A stretch of 59,776 bases of DNA, taken from the NCBI GenBank assembly GCA_023375785.1, contig SZWC01000828.1:105345-165120 (forward strand). The letters run 5' to 3'. Position numbers and translations under genes: made by a program. The notes under the pieces are model-generated. The model worked only from the letters and a program-made list of their open reading frames with translations. It made no database searches and was not told where the DNA came from. Source of the DNA: Penium margaritaceum (lineage: Eukaryota > Streptophyta > Zygnematophyceae > Desmidiales > Peniaceae). This document shows, in pieces, positions 1-11,450 of the stretch; position 1 is the first letter of the stretch; every line of letters starts with the position of its first letter.

Positions 1-46
<46 letters not shown>

Positions 47-58
47 AGAGGGAGACAA
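1..58. repeat. GA microsatellite at window start
   Basis: A (GA)n tract runs from the first bases into a short G run. Similar GA tracts recur at 5.74-5.82, 5.99-6.11 and 13.77-13.99 kb, so GA microsatellites are common in this genome. Confidence 0.95.
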
Positions 59-436
59 TCGGACTTTTGGTGTCCAGAAAGAACACGTAAGATGAAAGGG
101 TCAGGGTGAAAGTCCTGTGGCTGACAGTGCTTCCACGGTGGAAGTTCCACCCAGAGCTGGAGCGGGGAGGGGGTCACGGGGGAACGGAATACCTTTCAGC
201 TGCATGAAAAAGGTAGTAAGGGGCTTTGGTTTGTACCAAGAGCCTACTTTTGCTTTGACGCATGCTGCAGGCAGCGCCATGGCTATGACCGCTGCGAGAC
301 GGATAAGCCACATGGTGGCCTGCTGCTGCTGCTGCTGCTCGTGACGGCGGCGCATAAGGCTGTTCGACGCTTGCAAAGCCGTACGGAACAGGTCGGATTG
401 GCCACTGGTGGTGACGGCGGAACAGCTGATGACTGA

Positions 437-1143
437 GTGTGTCCAAATCGTGTCATGGGTACGATCAGACTTGTGATTGCACGGTGGGGCTTACGGCTGG
501 ACGTTGACGTCCGAAATTCAGAGTCACAAACGATAGCGACAGACGGAAGAACGAAACTTTCAGCGCTGTGCGTTTCAGCTTGCGCCTCGTTGGCCAAGCT
601 CAGGGATAGGTGCTGTCAGCGCCGTGCTGAGCTAGTGTGCCGCCGGCTGCTGAGCTTCGCCGACGTGGGTTGTCGCCGACAAATTGTCGGTGCTCTTGCA
701 AACCTCGCCCCCCGCCCCCCTCCTCCCCCTCGTATCGTTTTGCTGGCAAAGACGAGCGCAAAATTTTATTCCTTGCCTTCTCGTAACGAACATTCAGTCC
801 CTGAGAAGGAATTGCAGGTGAGGCCCTCTCATGCCGCCATGTCAGGAGAAGCATGGGATGGATGACGGTCTGCGCTCGCACTTGCAGGAAGATTTGTATT
901 CCCCTTTTCTTATCTTTGCCTTCTTTGCCTTTCTTGCCACCTCAGAGCGAGCATGCACGTGCAGTACCCGCCGACGTCCAAGCATGCAACAGTACTCGTC
1001 GTCAGCATGACAGCACCCTGACGAGGCGTATGAGTAGTCCACAGCGAGACAGGATGAGGCTACGTAACCAGGAAGCACGTCATCACCCACGTGACGGTCA
1101 AAGTCATGTGGGTGTTGTTTGTTTTTGGGTTACACAGGGGTAG
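437..1143 (+). CDS. possible two-exon hypothetical gene (weak)
   Basis: I do not recognise this protein. An open frame starts at ATG 437 and runs 127 codons to 817, where a donor-like CAG|GTGAGG occurs. A strongly pyrimidine-rich stretch from about 895 ends in CTCAG at 945. Joining 817 to 946 keeps phase and gives 65 more codons before TAG at 1141-1143, so a protein of about 192 residues. It is rich in Arg, Ser and Cys, with a proline run near the end of exon 1, and shows no domain I know. The region is GC-rich compared with the following 4 kb. A chance join is quite possible. A CTG run at 320-339 lies just upstream. Confidence 0.15.
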
Positions 1144-4100
1144 ATAGATAGATAGATTATTATGTTTATCGTCGCTACCCCTCCACGGGGGATGGTTACA
1201 CCGGGGGTGTGTAGTTGCATTGCAGATGAATGCAACACGATGGAGGAAACTCACTCGCGACTACTAGGAGTGCTAAACTACGAAATGACGTCAGCCTCTG
1301 TCACCATCATTTGCAACGCTGGTGAATCAAGATTTCACGCAATCATCAAAATATTTTCATCGAGCCACTGTTCAAGTGCAACGTCAAAACAAAGGTGTGA
1401 TGTTCGTAATTTTGGTCTTTTGAGGCCGATTTTTGGCCATGATGCCATGCTTCACGTCAATCGCCCCCGACCACGTATGTTGCATCGCAACGCAATTTGA
1501 GGCAAGGTCAAGTTGGAAATTTATTTGAAATCAATGGCTCGATCATGCCTATACGTAAGGTTGTCGGACAGGATGTTTGCATTTTGACCACTATTTCAAT
1601 TTTTTTAAAGACCTATGTTCATCGAGCTTACACACGTCCTGCTCAGAAAGCCTCCGATGAAGAAAAATAAAATATTTGCACTGCAACCGCCATTTTGGAG
1701 CACCCGGTCGAAACATCACGCTCGTTACTGCGAGGTTCAGTGCCCATTTTGGCGACGACCAAATGTATGAAAATGACCTCAATGCGATTCAAACATCCCT
1801 GTTACTATAGCAAGCCACGGTTTCATCGCAATGTTTACATCGCAGTTTCATCTCGAAAGCAACTGCACACCCCCATTGTAACCCTCTTACAATCGCTTTG
1901 CTTGGCAAATAAATTAGTTTTTCCGCATTTATCTCTCCGTCGACAATCACGTAGCCATTGTTTCCACTCTCTGCGTCGCTCCTCGGACTTCAAGCCTAGC
2001 ATGGCATCAGCCAGAAAAGGCTGTTTGCCCGCCACCAAACACGGGTTTTTTGAGTAAGAAGGAACCGGACAGAACGGAATTGGACAAGCAAAGCGAGTCA
2101 GCTAGATAACGGACAATATTATTTGTGTAACGAACTGACAGGAAGCTTGGCCAAGCTTCCCATCCAGTCAAGTCAGTTGTTTGCATAGATTAGCCAAAAA
2201 ACTGATCCCAGAAAAAAAACGTTAGGAGAAAAACAATTCACGGTAGATTAACGCAAAATAAAGAGAGAAAAATCATTAGACAATAGAAATTTACTAAATT
2301 TCGATTTTTTTACATGAAAGTTTTATCTATAGATCCCAAATTTTCCTTTTTTCTTAGAAAGCATTCATCATTACCAAACATTGCACGGTAACATTTTAAT
2401 GAATGCGCATTTTTTCCTAGAAAATAATACTCGTGTTTTTATACCTCTAATTTTGACAAAAACTAAAATGGAACGTACATTGTAGACTTCTGTGAAGTAC
2501 ATAGAAGATCTTTGTATTCTTTCTCATTTTATGAGGAATTGATGTGGTTCTTGTATCGTCTTAAATGTTTTCAGTTTATGAGATTTTTCTCTTCAATTCC
2601 AGGCTAAGGGCCAAATGAATGATAACTTTAGGCCGTTACTGTGTAACCCTATGCACACTTTGCATGCAACATACGACTCTTGCTCCTGTTTGGTGCTACC
2701 AAACTAGGTTTCTCCATGTGTTGCGATTAGAAAATTCTATTTGGTGAAACGAAATGAGACATTCTTGTTTGAAAAAGGAGGACTTTCTGTTCTATGGGAT
2801 GAAATAAGAAGTACTATACCGTGGACAAAAGAGGACTTTTTGATCGACAGAAATGGCTTTGTCTGATTTGTCATACAAAAGAGACATTTTTTGTTTCGAT
2901 CAACCAAAATAGAAAACACGATTTCGTTTTTTCAACAGCTTTCACGTGGCAGCTTCTCGAAAGCTTATGTTGACTGCCACGTCAACCGAGTTTGTTGAGT
3001 TTTACAACTACTTACGATTCCATGATTTTCTCTGTGCAAAACTACAAAGCAAACCGCCAGTTGAACACAAAGTTATATATGTGTTCTGGTTCCAACCGTG
3101 GACCTCCACCATTGGCTTATCCTATCAGGCACGAGGAGCCATTGGGGCAAGTGTTCAACAGTCCAACACTATCCTCTCCCGACCTAGCTCGTGCGGGTCT
3201 AGCGTAGATTTTCTTGGTTGCGTTGCACATCATGGTTTCAGTTTGTGTGTTGGGAAGAAAAATCTGCAAAAATAATCAGAAACAATGTTACAAGGCTGCA
3301 TGCAATGTGTGCATGGGTTACGAAGTTCGACAAGCATAGATGATGAAAAGAAGTAAGAAGAAATTGATAATGAAGATAAATGAGATTACAATGAAATAAT
3401 TGTCTTACTAGATTTTCAACTTCATTCTCTACTAAGGTAGATGGGCAAAGAAATGAGAACACATTCGTTGTTCTTTGTTCTGAACGAGGAAGAGAAAGAA
3501 TGTCATAACTTCTTTCAAATTGTTTAGGCACACTGTACTGCCACCTACATTCAGATAGTCATATGCAAGAATTGTTTTTGGTTTATTTCAAACAATTGGG
3601 GCCAAATTTTTGCACACTGGCTATAAGGCCTCATAGAATTATGGTTCCCCTAGTTTCAGAATTGATCACAATTCTGGGTAAAACATGCTTGCTAACAACC
3701 AAAACCAAGTGATTAGGGTATGTTTTGATGGACTCTCCCACTTTGAGAGCTTCGTGAGAGCATGCGTTGATCTCGGTTGTTTTCAAAACTCATTCCGGAA
3801 GGAATTTCCACATGCTGGCTACAAGGGGGAACCTAATAATGCAACAGGGTCGAGGCCAGGGGTAATTTTTTTATCCTAATTTATCCGGTATTAGGGTATA
3901 TTAATCACATATTATTTGTAATTACGTATGTAATAATGTATTGCTTGAATCCAGTCCTCGCGGTCAAAATGGTTCTTGTACAAGTGACTCCGGTATTGAC
4001 TGTTTTGATTTTGTCTTCGAGAGCCTTTTTCACTTCGAGCTCCAAGAGTCCAGTGTCGCGTTGGATACAGCGAGGGTCGAGATTGACCTCACTCCCGGTC

Positions 4101-5730
4101 GGCGGTCCTCCTCGATCCACATCAAGGTGGATGGAGGAGGGCCCTGCATGTTGCTTGCTTACAGCCCCTGCCGGGGCCATCGGCATGGGTCTCAAGCGTT
4201 TCGGAAATAACTAGAAATGAAGTGCCGTCATGGCTTACTTTTTCCACATCCGCCAAGTGAGATGCTTTGTTGCATGTTAGGATCTATTTCGTGTACTTGG
4301 TGTGGAAGTGTGCTGTTCGTACCTTGTACACTGAAGGGGTGAGTCTCGCATTTTGGTCGAGCTCCCAAGAGTTGACACGGTGGTACCAAAAATAAGGGAG
4401 ATAGTATTTATTAAATTGCGGTAGGCAGTTGGGTCCGAAGATCTGGAGTGGAGACTATCACAGAATATTTTCACGTCCTTTTCAGGTGTCTAAGAAACCA
4501 TTAGTCACTATTCATGACCGACATGATCGAAACATATGTCGTTTCTGATATCAGACAACTCTTACTTCTGTAACCATGTCTGTCAAGACACGGAAGTAAA
4601 CATCATAGTCAATGTAGGTTGAAAATGAAGGTTAACCCAACCTGCCACAATCATTCCAAGATTGGTTGACGTTGGTTGACTTATTCCGCGACCATGACAA
4701 CTGGTCGATTCAATTGTGACCAGAAAAAGTGGCTACAAAGTTAATTTTACTTGTGATTACTTTCTTATTAAATGTACAATATTTTATGTGCTACAAAAGC
4801 TTCCACCGTTCTTTCTAAATTAGAGAATGGAATCATAAGAATAACAATGACATATTATAACTTTTCAAATAAATAAACAACGTAGCTTCGAGTGGCATAG
4901 CAAGTTGTGACAAAAAAAGCAAGGAAGAGTACCCCCACCAAAGAGGATGGTAAGTCAATTTCATTTAATTTGTTACATTCAAATCTTTTAAGCTCGCTAT
5001 CGCCTTTCAACGCTAAGTCCGAACGCCAACATCACATTTTGGCTTCAGAGCCAGAATGACCGATGACCTCACCATTTTTCCTGACCTCTCCGTGCAATGT
5101 GGCACTTTGTATGGAGAGGAATCACACCATAGAGCAAAACCACACCTTGTGGTGGTGTTGTCAAAATGCTACCCACGAGCAAGCCACCCACTTCCACAAC
5201 TCTCACTCATCACATCCACCCCTCCCATTTCCTACCTTTCACCCTTCCCCTACTCTCCTCCCTAAACTCACTCTACACCTCCGCCCTTTGAACTAGAGTG
5301 TGAACTTGCACTCAAACTCAAATCAATGGGAGAGCCAATGGGAGACATCACAGAAAGACAATGCAAGGATTGGAGCAAGGGCCTTGGCTTTGACATAGCA
5401 AAGGCTTGACTACATTGGCAAGTTTTTGGAGGAAAGCAAGAGCTTCTCGTGGCAAAATCTGTTTCTTTTTTTATTTGTAGGTTCCTTGACCGAGGAAATC
5501 ATCAAAATGGCTAGGACTTGACCTTTACAGGTAGGTGGGGCGTTGTCTTTTTTTCTCACAAAAGCATTTTATAAATTATTTGGTGATATAGAGGCCATCC
5601 TTGTACCAGAATGGTCATGATTTAACATTGATCCCCACAATCCCTTTTGATTGTGAGAACTTTGACCACCTTCCTTTTGTAAATACTTGGTGTTATACCC
5701 TTAATAGATTCTGCTCTCACTGGAGATCAA
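1144..5730. other. AT-rich region without recognisable genes
   Basis: No frame longer than about 120 codons and no known domain was found. It contains a short GATA run (1142-1158), long A/T-rich stretches (about 2200-2950 and 4700-5000), a roughly 120-bp-spaced imperfect direct repeat of a GAGACATT...TTGTTT motif (2757 and 2881), and a hairpin near 4110-4140. Open frames at 3936-4214 and 5056-5296 are short and unrecognised. Confidence 0.6.
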
Positions 5731-5739
5731 CCCCTTCCT

Positions 5740-5740
<1 letters not shown>

Positions 5741-5781
<41 letters not shown>

Positions 5782-5816
5782 GGAGAGAGAGAGAGATTGA
5801 GAGAGAGAGAGAGAGG
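5741..5816. repeat. interrupted GA microsatellite
   Basis: GA dinucleotides with scattered T interruptions. Open frames of Leu-Ser repeats on the minus strand here are translations of the repeat and not genes. Confidence 0.9.
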
Positions 5817-5991
5817 GTAAGTCCAAATGCACCACAGACCACCTCTTAAGAGGTAAAGGGGGGTAATTTTGGAAGAATATCTACCCACATCTCTCGAAAG
5901 TGGAGTGTGCGTTCGTGTCACCTTGGACCACACCTCAGGAGGGTTTAAAGTGATGAGCACTTTCTCTGAATATTGTGCCCTCCACCCATGT

Positions 5992-6038
5992 GAGAGAGAG
6001 AGAGGTATACACATGAATACAGAGTGAGAGACAGGGGG

Positions 6039-6077
<39 letters not shown>

Positions 6078-6112
6078 AGAGAGAGAGAGAGAGAGAGAGG
6101 TGGAGAGAGATC
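5992..6112. repeat. GA microsatellite pair
   Basis: Two GA-rich blocks (5992-6005 and about 6042-6111) flank a short unique segment. The second includes a GCGC interruption. Confidence 0.9.
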
Positions 6113-6387
6113 CATAGTGGGGTAAAGGGTTAGAGAGGTAGAGGGGTGAGAGTCCTCATGGTAGGAATGACGATCCTCAGGACCCGACTCTTCGTTGTAA
6201 TGGGCCGTCCTCCAAACGACAGCCCATGTTGCTCCAATGAATGCACACCCTTGGGATTCTAGGAGGGTGAAACTGTCAGTAAGGGTAGCGAGGCTTAGAG
6301 CTCTGCACCAAAGGAAGATGTCGTGGGCACAAATGTCATGGAACAAGAGCTCAAGCATGTTGATGAAGGCGGTCATAAAATTGCCTC
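6113..6387 (-). other. unrecognised open stretch left of copia A
   Basis: The minus strand is open through this segment and predicts a protein-like sequence of ordinary composition, but I recognise no family. If copia A is removed in thought, the frame continues for about a dozen codons into the sequence at 29310-29345. That could mean copia A landed in an older coding or repeat unit, or could be chance. Confidence 0.2.
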
Positions 6388-6392
6388 TACTG

Positions 6393-7476
6393 TGCTGGGA
6401 TGTGGGATGTGTAGCATGGACTAGGTTCCTTGCTTGTACAGGATCTTTTCTCATGCAGCAAGCTAGCGAACATATCAGCAGTTAGACTTTTAAAACTGAT
6501 AATGTAACAACAAAAGAAAACTAGATTCTTTTCCAAAGTACAAGTTTCTTACATAAAAAAAGTAGAACCTAAGACAGGTTGTATATAGATCCCTACCACT
6601 ACTCCTGGCCCACACAAGGGGCAACACCTTGCTAGGCCGTCAAGGCCGTCGATGCAAGGGGTCTTGGTCGAGCACCTTCTTCCAGGTACACTCGCCTCCG
6701 GGTAGTTATGGCTTCATCCTTCTCAGGCTAGCAGAGCGCTCCCAGGCTTACAAGGGTCTTCAAGGCAAAACTCTAGTAAGATCCTAGTCTGAGGCACTTC
6801 TAGTGTGAAGTGTTGCAAGGTTGTGACATGAAAGATCAGTCTTGTTGAGTTTATGAGATTTGTCAGGGCCACTGCCTTTTATACTTGCGGCCTTGGCAAG
6901 TTGAATACCTTGCTTGCTTGTAGAAACTTCCTCAGGTGCAAAAAGAAGTTTCATCGTAACCATGGTTCTTGAATCCTGGAGCATCTCACAGATCTGTGAG
7001 AGCCATAGATCACCATATCCTTGATTTTTGCATCCTAGCCCTCTTCATAGATCAGTGAGAGCTGTAGATCTCTGTAGCCATAATTCTTTTATAATGGCTT
7101 GTCATGCAGCCCTTCCAGGTGGCGAGCTGTGAAGCATGTTGACTCAAGTCCACGTACTGCCTGTGCATATGATCACCTCCAAGAGCTCACACACCGCCTC
7201 GTGCTACAAGTCCAGTAAGGCCTAGGCCTACCTTGCTGCAACGCTCAGTCGCACTATGCAGCTGCTAGTCCCTACCACACCAGAGCCATGGACAGTAGCT
7301 TGCGCGTGCCACACACTATTTTAAAATCAAGGCTCTTTAGGCCCGGGTGCAGAATTTTACTGGCCTGTTTAGTGTAATAATTCCACGGTTACGCTCTCAA
7401 CATCCACCAAAAAAACTCTCAATTGGTGTATATTTGTCCAACAACAGATCTGAATATGCCATATTGAAACAAAAAC
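6393..7476 (-). repeat. copia A 3' LTR, distal part
   Basis: This segment aligns along its length with the 5' LTR at 28199-29304. Shared landmarks include the block around the GGGGCAACxCCTTGCTAGGCC motif (about 6617 and 28421), and the copies of AGATCTCTGTAGCC and AGGCCTAGGCCTACC. The match stops abruptly at 7476, where gypsy LTR sequence starts TGTAAC. It resumes at 21077 on the far side of that element. Confidence 0.9.
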
Positions 7477-8223
7477 TGTAACGAGGTGTCCCCATTTTTG
7501 AGTCATACTTGGGCCCTCGTCCAAGTTTTGTAGGCATTCAAGCTTCTTTCCAATTTTCAAAATTCGAGCTCACGGGAGAGATTGACTTCCCTCGGTAGCA
7601 AGGACCCGAGGAGGTGGAGGAACGAGCGGGTGATTGAAAGTGCTCCATATGTCAAGGGCATGTTCTACTCACACCTTTGCATGGTGTTCCGTACACGCCA
7701 ATTGAGGGTGCCTTTCCCCTCAGTGCATGACGTGTACAACACGTTATCCGCCAAGGGGTTGTTTGGAGGTGAGCCCCCGACGGCGGATACAGTCAACGTT
7801 CGTAGCATTCAAGTAACCATAACCGTCGAAGCATTTGCAGTATATTTGGCGGCGTGTGTAACAAGGCGACCGCACCCACCGCCGGGAGACATCGAGCTAA
7901 TGCGGTGGTTTGCCAAGGAACAAGACAGACCATCGATCTGGACGATCGACGGCCGAGCACTTCTCATAGAGGGTTCAGGTGCAAGTAGAGCACCGAGTTC
8001 AGGTGCAAGTAGCTTTTTGTAACAAGCTAGGAGAGCAGTAGGTAAGGGCCAAGAATAGCCGGCCGAACAATATAAATACCATGTACTCTGCTCATTGTCA
8101 TTAACGTGTCATTACTATTGTTTTTCCAGTTCTAGCTTCCGGACATCTCCAAGTCTATATTTCCGTTGCAATTGTGCTCTCCACACACCAAGGCCTAATC
8201 ACCAGAGAGCACACACTTTCACA
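7477..8223 (+). repeat. gypsy 5' LTR
   Basis: A direct repeat of 20324-21071. Both begin TGTAAC(A/G)AGGTGT and share long blocks such as the TCTACTCACACCTTTGCATGG-type region and the ATCTGGACGAT stretch. A 15-base direct repeat GGTTCAGGTGCAAGT lies at about 7974 and 7999. An open frame (7582-8022) in this LTR is not conserved as an open frame in the other copy, so I do not call it a gene. Confidence 0.92.
8071..8078 (+). promoter_or_regulatory. TATA box of gypsy LTR promoter
   Basis: TATAAATA in a conserved context just before an ACCATGTACTCTGCTCATTG block. The same box occurs at 20920-20927 in the 3' LTR. Position in the LTR fits the U3/R boundary promoter expected for these elements. Confidence 0.6.
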
Positions 8224-8226
8224 TCA

Positions 8227-8238
8227 GCTATCAGAGCC
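8227..8238 (+). other. gypsy primer-binding site (tRNA-iMet 3' end), mutated
   Basis: GCTATCAGAGCC just after the LTR end resembles the TGGTATCAGAGCC site complementary to the 3' end of plant initiator tRNA-Met, with changes in the first bases. Confidence 0.65.
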
Positions 8239-8571
8239 AGAGCCACGTGTTGGACGGAAGCACTGTCGGAGCTTAGTTGACTTCAAAGAGCCAAGGCACA
8301 GAGTACGCCAGACAATGTCCAGGCTTAATGAGGAGACTGTTAATGCACAAGCCAACCTCTAAAAACATTTTATGTATTTGTAGAGCATCCACACGGCCTA
8401 CCGTGCGCGTGCGAGAGAGGAAGGGTGACTCCCACACACTTCAAAGATGTCATTGTTTCATCTTGGACTGTCGCATCGCTACCAAAACATTTTATATTGC
8501 TATAGCAATGATACCAGTTTTTTCTTGAGACCTCCACGATAAAAAAATTCACGTGAGCCATAGAGAAGGCC

Positions 8572-9445
8572 TTGCAATGTATCCTAGAGCAGCTGGGAGC
8601 CGTAAAGCTGGAAAATGAGCGACTCAATCGGCAGATGGCTGCTATGCAAGATGGGACTGACGTTGGACAGGTTCGGGCGGCCCAGTCAAGGAGTCCGCCA
8701 AGACCAAAGCCAAAGACTGTGGGTATGTTCAATCCCTCGGTCAAGGATACGAGCGTACACACCTGGTTGTTTACCATAAACAGCTACTTTGGGATTCAAG
8801 GTCATCCTTCAGAGGTTGATAATGTGCGTGTGTCATTTTCAGTGACACTGCTACAATGAGCAAGATTGGAGTGGTGGAGGCAGTTGAATATGCCGGCTAC
8901 TTGAGATGGAGGTGGGAAGAGAACTTTGCAATACGTTGGGTTGCGGCACGAAGGCACGCGGCAAGTTGAAGCATGCATGCCGACGGTATGGTAGCAGTTT
9001 AAGCAAGCCATCAGAGATCGGTTCGATTGCATGAACGCTTCCACTGTCACACGTAACAAGCTGAAGCAGCTAAAGTAGATCGGCTCGGTACAGGAGTACA
9101 CACATCCTTTCTTGGTGTTGTACTCAGATATTGACAAGCCTGATATGGCTGACAAGTACCATGACGATTTAAAGGTGGACATTCAGTGCACGCTCAAATT
9201 GAGTGGAGTCACAGAGTTCCAGGTGATAGTGGCCATTATTGAGCGCATAGACACGCTACGCTACCATCAATCGGGTTTCCATGAGAAGTAGAACAAATCC
9301 AGCATTGAGAATTGCACCAACAAAACGACCCCATGGAGATTGACGCGGTGCAAGGAGGCAAGCGGTAGAGCAAGTCGCGTGGTGGGAACTGTTAGACCTG
9401 CAGGAAGCCTGGGCACCACAAGAAGGACTTCAAGAAGGAGCAACA
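8572..9445 (+). pseudogene. gypsy gag (capsid and zinc knuckle), degenerate
   Basis: Encodes the structural Gag of the chromovirus, which would form the cytoplasmic particle and bind element RNA. The first 95 codons (8572-8859) end in the typical start of a retrotransposon Gag domain (a WLF...FGI...VRVSFSVTLL-like stretch). After a stop the homology continues in other frames with a WWRQL segment, an AIRDRF motif near 9015 and a long helical part to about 9265. A degenerate zinc knuckle lies at about 9391-9432: it keeps Cys, Cys and the GHH core, but a TAG follows its first Cys and the last Cys is Phe. Several stops and at least two frameshifts make it a pseudogene. Confidence 0.75.
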
Positions 9446-9659
9446 GGGAAACGGCAACTAACACTGAGTGGCTGATAGCCAAGTGGAAAGCTTCATCTGC
9501 ATCAGCAAACACCAGACCTAAAAGTCCATAAAAAACTAGGGATTTGCCAAGTGTATTACTGCGGAGAGCAAGGAACAAAAGCAGTTCGGGAACTCTCCAG
9601 AAAGCCAAATATTCATTAGCTAGTTCTACGGACAACAAGGGACGCCAAAATCACCGACA

Positions 9660-10617
9660 GATAAAAGCTTTGCTAGGTTACATTGCGTCACACTCATTCT
9701 TTAGTGACAACCTCTAAGAAAGGCTGGGGCTGCCACGTCAACCTGGGAAGCAAACTAAGGCCAAGTTGGAGCAAGAGGAGCCAGCGCATGGGTTACCTCT
9801 GAAACCTTTGAGGGTCCATTTGGGCAAGCTATCATGCTAGGTGAAGTTCGGCACATGCCCGATGGATTCCTATGATGCCATTTTTGAGCGTGACTGGCTT
9901 CACCGGTGGAATCTAGCATTGGATTGGGTGTGCGGCCAGATGAAGGTGACAAAAAGCGGAGAGCAGATAGTTTTGTTGCCGTGGGCTGAGGAGAAGGACT
10001 CCAAGGCTGGCAAGGTGCCACAATTGAGATACGTGCAAGTGAAGTGCTGTCAGCAGAAGGGGAACCAAGTGTACCTCGTGAGGGTTCCACATAAGGAAGC
10101 AACTGAAGAGGTGGAACTGTTGGTAGTAGAGATAAAGCAACAAGAAGGAGAAAAACAGAAAGCACCTGCACTAGAGCTGATGGAATGCATCAAGGGAATT
10201 TTACACAAATACAGGGGTTTGTTTGGTAGTCGGTATCACCTTATGCCGTACCATTCCTCTTTGTAAAGAAAAATACATGGGAGTTGTGAATGTGCGTGGA
10301 CTATCACGCACTGAATAACGTAAAGATCAAGAACTGGTACCCACCGCCAAAGGTATAGGAGCTGTTTTTCCAGAAGAGGAGAGCATAGTACTTCAGTAGA
10401 ATTGACTGCGCTCGAGACACCATCAAATCCAGATTGTGGAGCAGGAAGTGGAGAAGACGGCATTTCTGACATAGTATAGCCATTTTGAGTACCTCTTGAT
10501 GTCGTTTGGGTTAACCTATACTGCTACAGCATTCATGCATGTCATGAACCGGATCTTCTACTCTCACTTAGACCAGTTTGTGGTGGTGGTGTTCCACGAC
10601 ATCCTCATCTACTCCCA
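9660..10617 (+). pseudogene. gypsy protease and N-terminal reverse transcriptase, degenerate
   Basis: The protease trace is a HSFFSDNL block near 9690-9715; the catalytic Asp-Ser-Gly that should precede it reads GYIAS, so activity is lost. A second protease landmark, the DWL motif, is near 9893. The open frame 9841-10266 then leads to RT. RT motifs seen are PFLFVKK, a CVDY.ALN.VKIKN.YPPP block (about 10290-10345) and LMSFGLT...FMHVMN (10498-10546). The active-site segment reads FHDILIYS where Y/F-x-DD is expected, so the first Asp is missing. About 50 codons of RT between the GLF motif near 10220 and PFLFVKK appear deleted. The frame stops at 10617 exactly where element Y begins. Confidence 0.85.
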
Positions 10618-10708
10618 TGTCACAAAAAAATACTCCAACAAAGTGACACCCCACCTCCTGGATAAACTTAATCCAGGTCTCCCAATAAGGTTCATCTCCA
10701 CGAAGAAA
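10618..10708 (+). repeat. element Y 5' LTR, proximal piece
   Basis: Starts TGTCACAAA and matches 17426-17517 of the 3' LTR, including CTCCTGGATAAAC and AATAAGGTTCATCTCC. The match breaks at 10708 and continues at 14202. Confidence 0.88.
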
Positions 10709-10831
10709 GAGGTATGTTTAATCAAGACCATTTCATACACTAGGTTTTCTTGTACATACCTTCAATGTGCTCCCTTGAAAGGGAGTAGCTAACAACCATC
10801 CCCACACCATTTCCATAGTGTATGAGAAATG

Positions 10832-11450
10832 TGTACTTTTGTCCTATATGACCAGACAATTTCCTACTTAGGAAGAACCGGAGTGCGTGGGGCTAGTGTA
10901 TGTCGCGAGTGCACTAAGTCACCATACAAAACTACAGTAAGAGCGCACTTAGTGCGCTTATTTGTCTCATGCCTCCTTGTACACCTTATATTTTGTTGTA
11001 TATGACCAAAACATTCTCGTCTTGAAAAGGAACTTAGTGTATGAGGCTAGTGTATGTGGCAAGTGTGCTGAGCCACCATACAAAAATACACTAAAAGCAC
11101 ACTCAGTGCGCTCATTTGTCCTGTACTTCCTAGAAAACCCTACGTTTTGCTGTATATGGCCAACAATTTCTCTTCTTTTGGAAGGACACGAGTGCGTGGG
11201 GCTAGTGTATGTGGCAAGTGCGATGAGCCACCATACAAAAGTACACCAAGAGCACACAAGTGCACTCATTTGCCTTATGCATCCAAGCACACCTTGCATT
11301 TTGTCCTAAATAGCAAAAACATTCTCTTCTTAGGAAGAACCTCAATGTGTGGGGCTAGTGTATGTGATAAGTGCGGTAAGTCACCATACAAAAATACACT
11401 AAGAGCAGACTCAGTATCATCTTTTGTCTTGTGTGTTCCATGACACCATC
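10832..11450. repeat. about 155-bp tandem repeat, four units, in element X
   Basis: The phrase GGCTAGTGTATGT recurs at about 10891, 11045, 11201 and 11353, spaced roughly 155 bp. Each unit holds a CACCATACAAAA segment and a GAGCxCACTxAGTGCGCT-like palindrome, and a TTxCTxCTTxGGAA segment. Units have diverged substantially. Open frames spanning them (10962-11443) are repeat translations. Confidence 0.85.

Noticed and set aside
1078-1115. CACGTG-containing partial palindrome considered as a regulatory site
   Set aside because: A single G-box-like hexamer without a gene nearby is expected by chance.
6388-6392. Alternative copia A left boundary at 6391 (TGTGCTGGG)
   Set aside because: Starting at 6393 (TGCTGGGATG) aligns better with the other LTR and gives a near-matching 5-bp flank.
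7582-8022. 146-codon ORF considered as a host gene
   Set aside because: It lies inside the gypsy 5' LTR, and the homologous stretch of the 3' LTR is not open in the same way.
10832-11450. Tandem 155-bp units considered as a CRISPR-like array
   Set aside because: Units are long, diverged, lack regular short repeats and unique spacers, and lie in a eukaryotic transposon.
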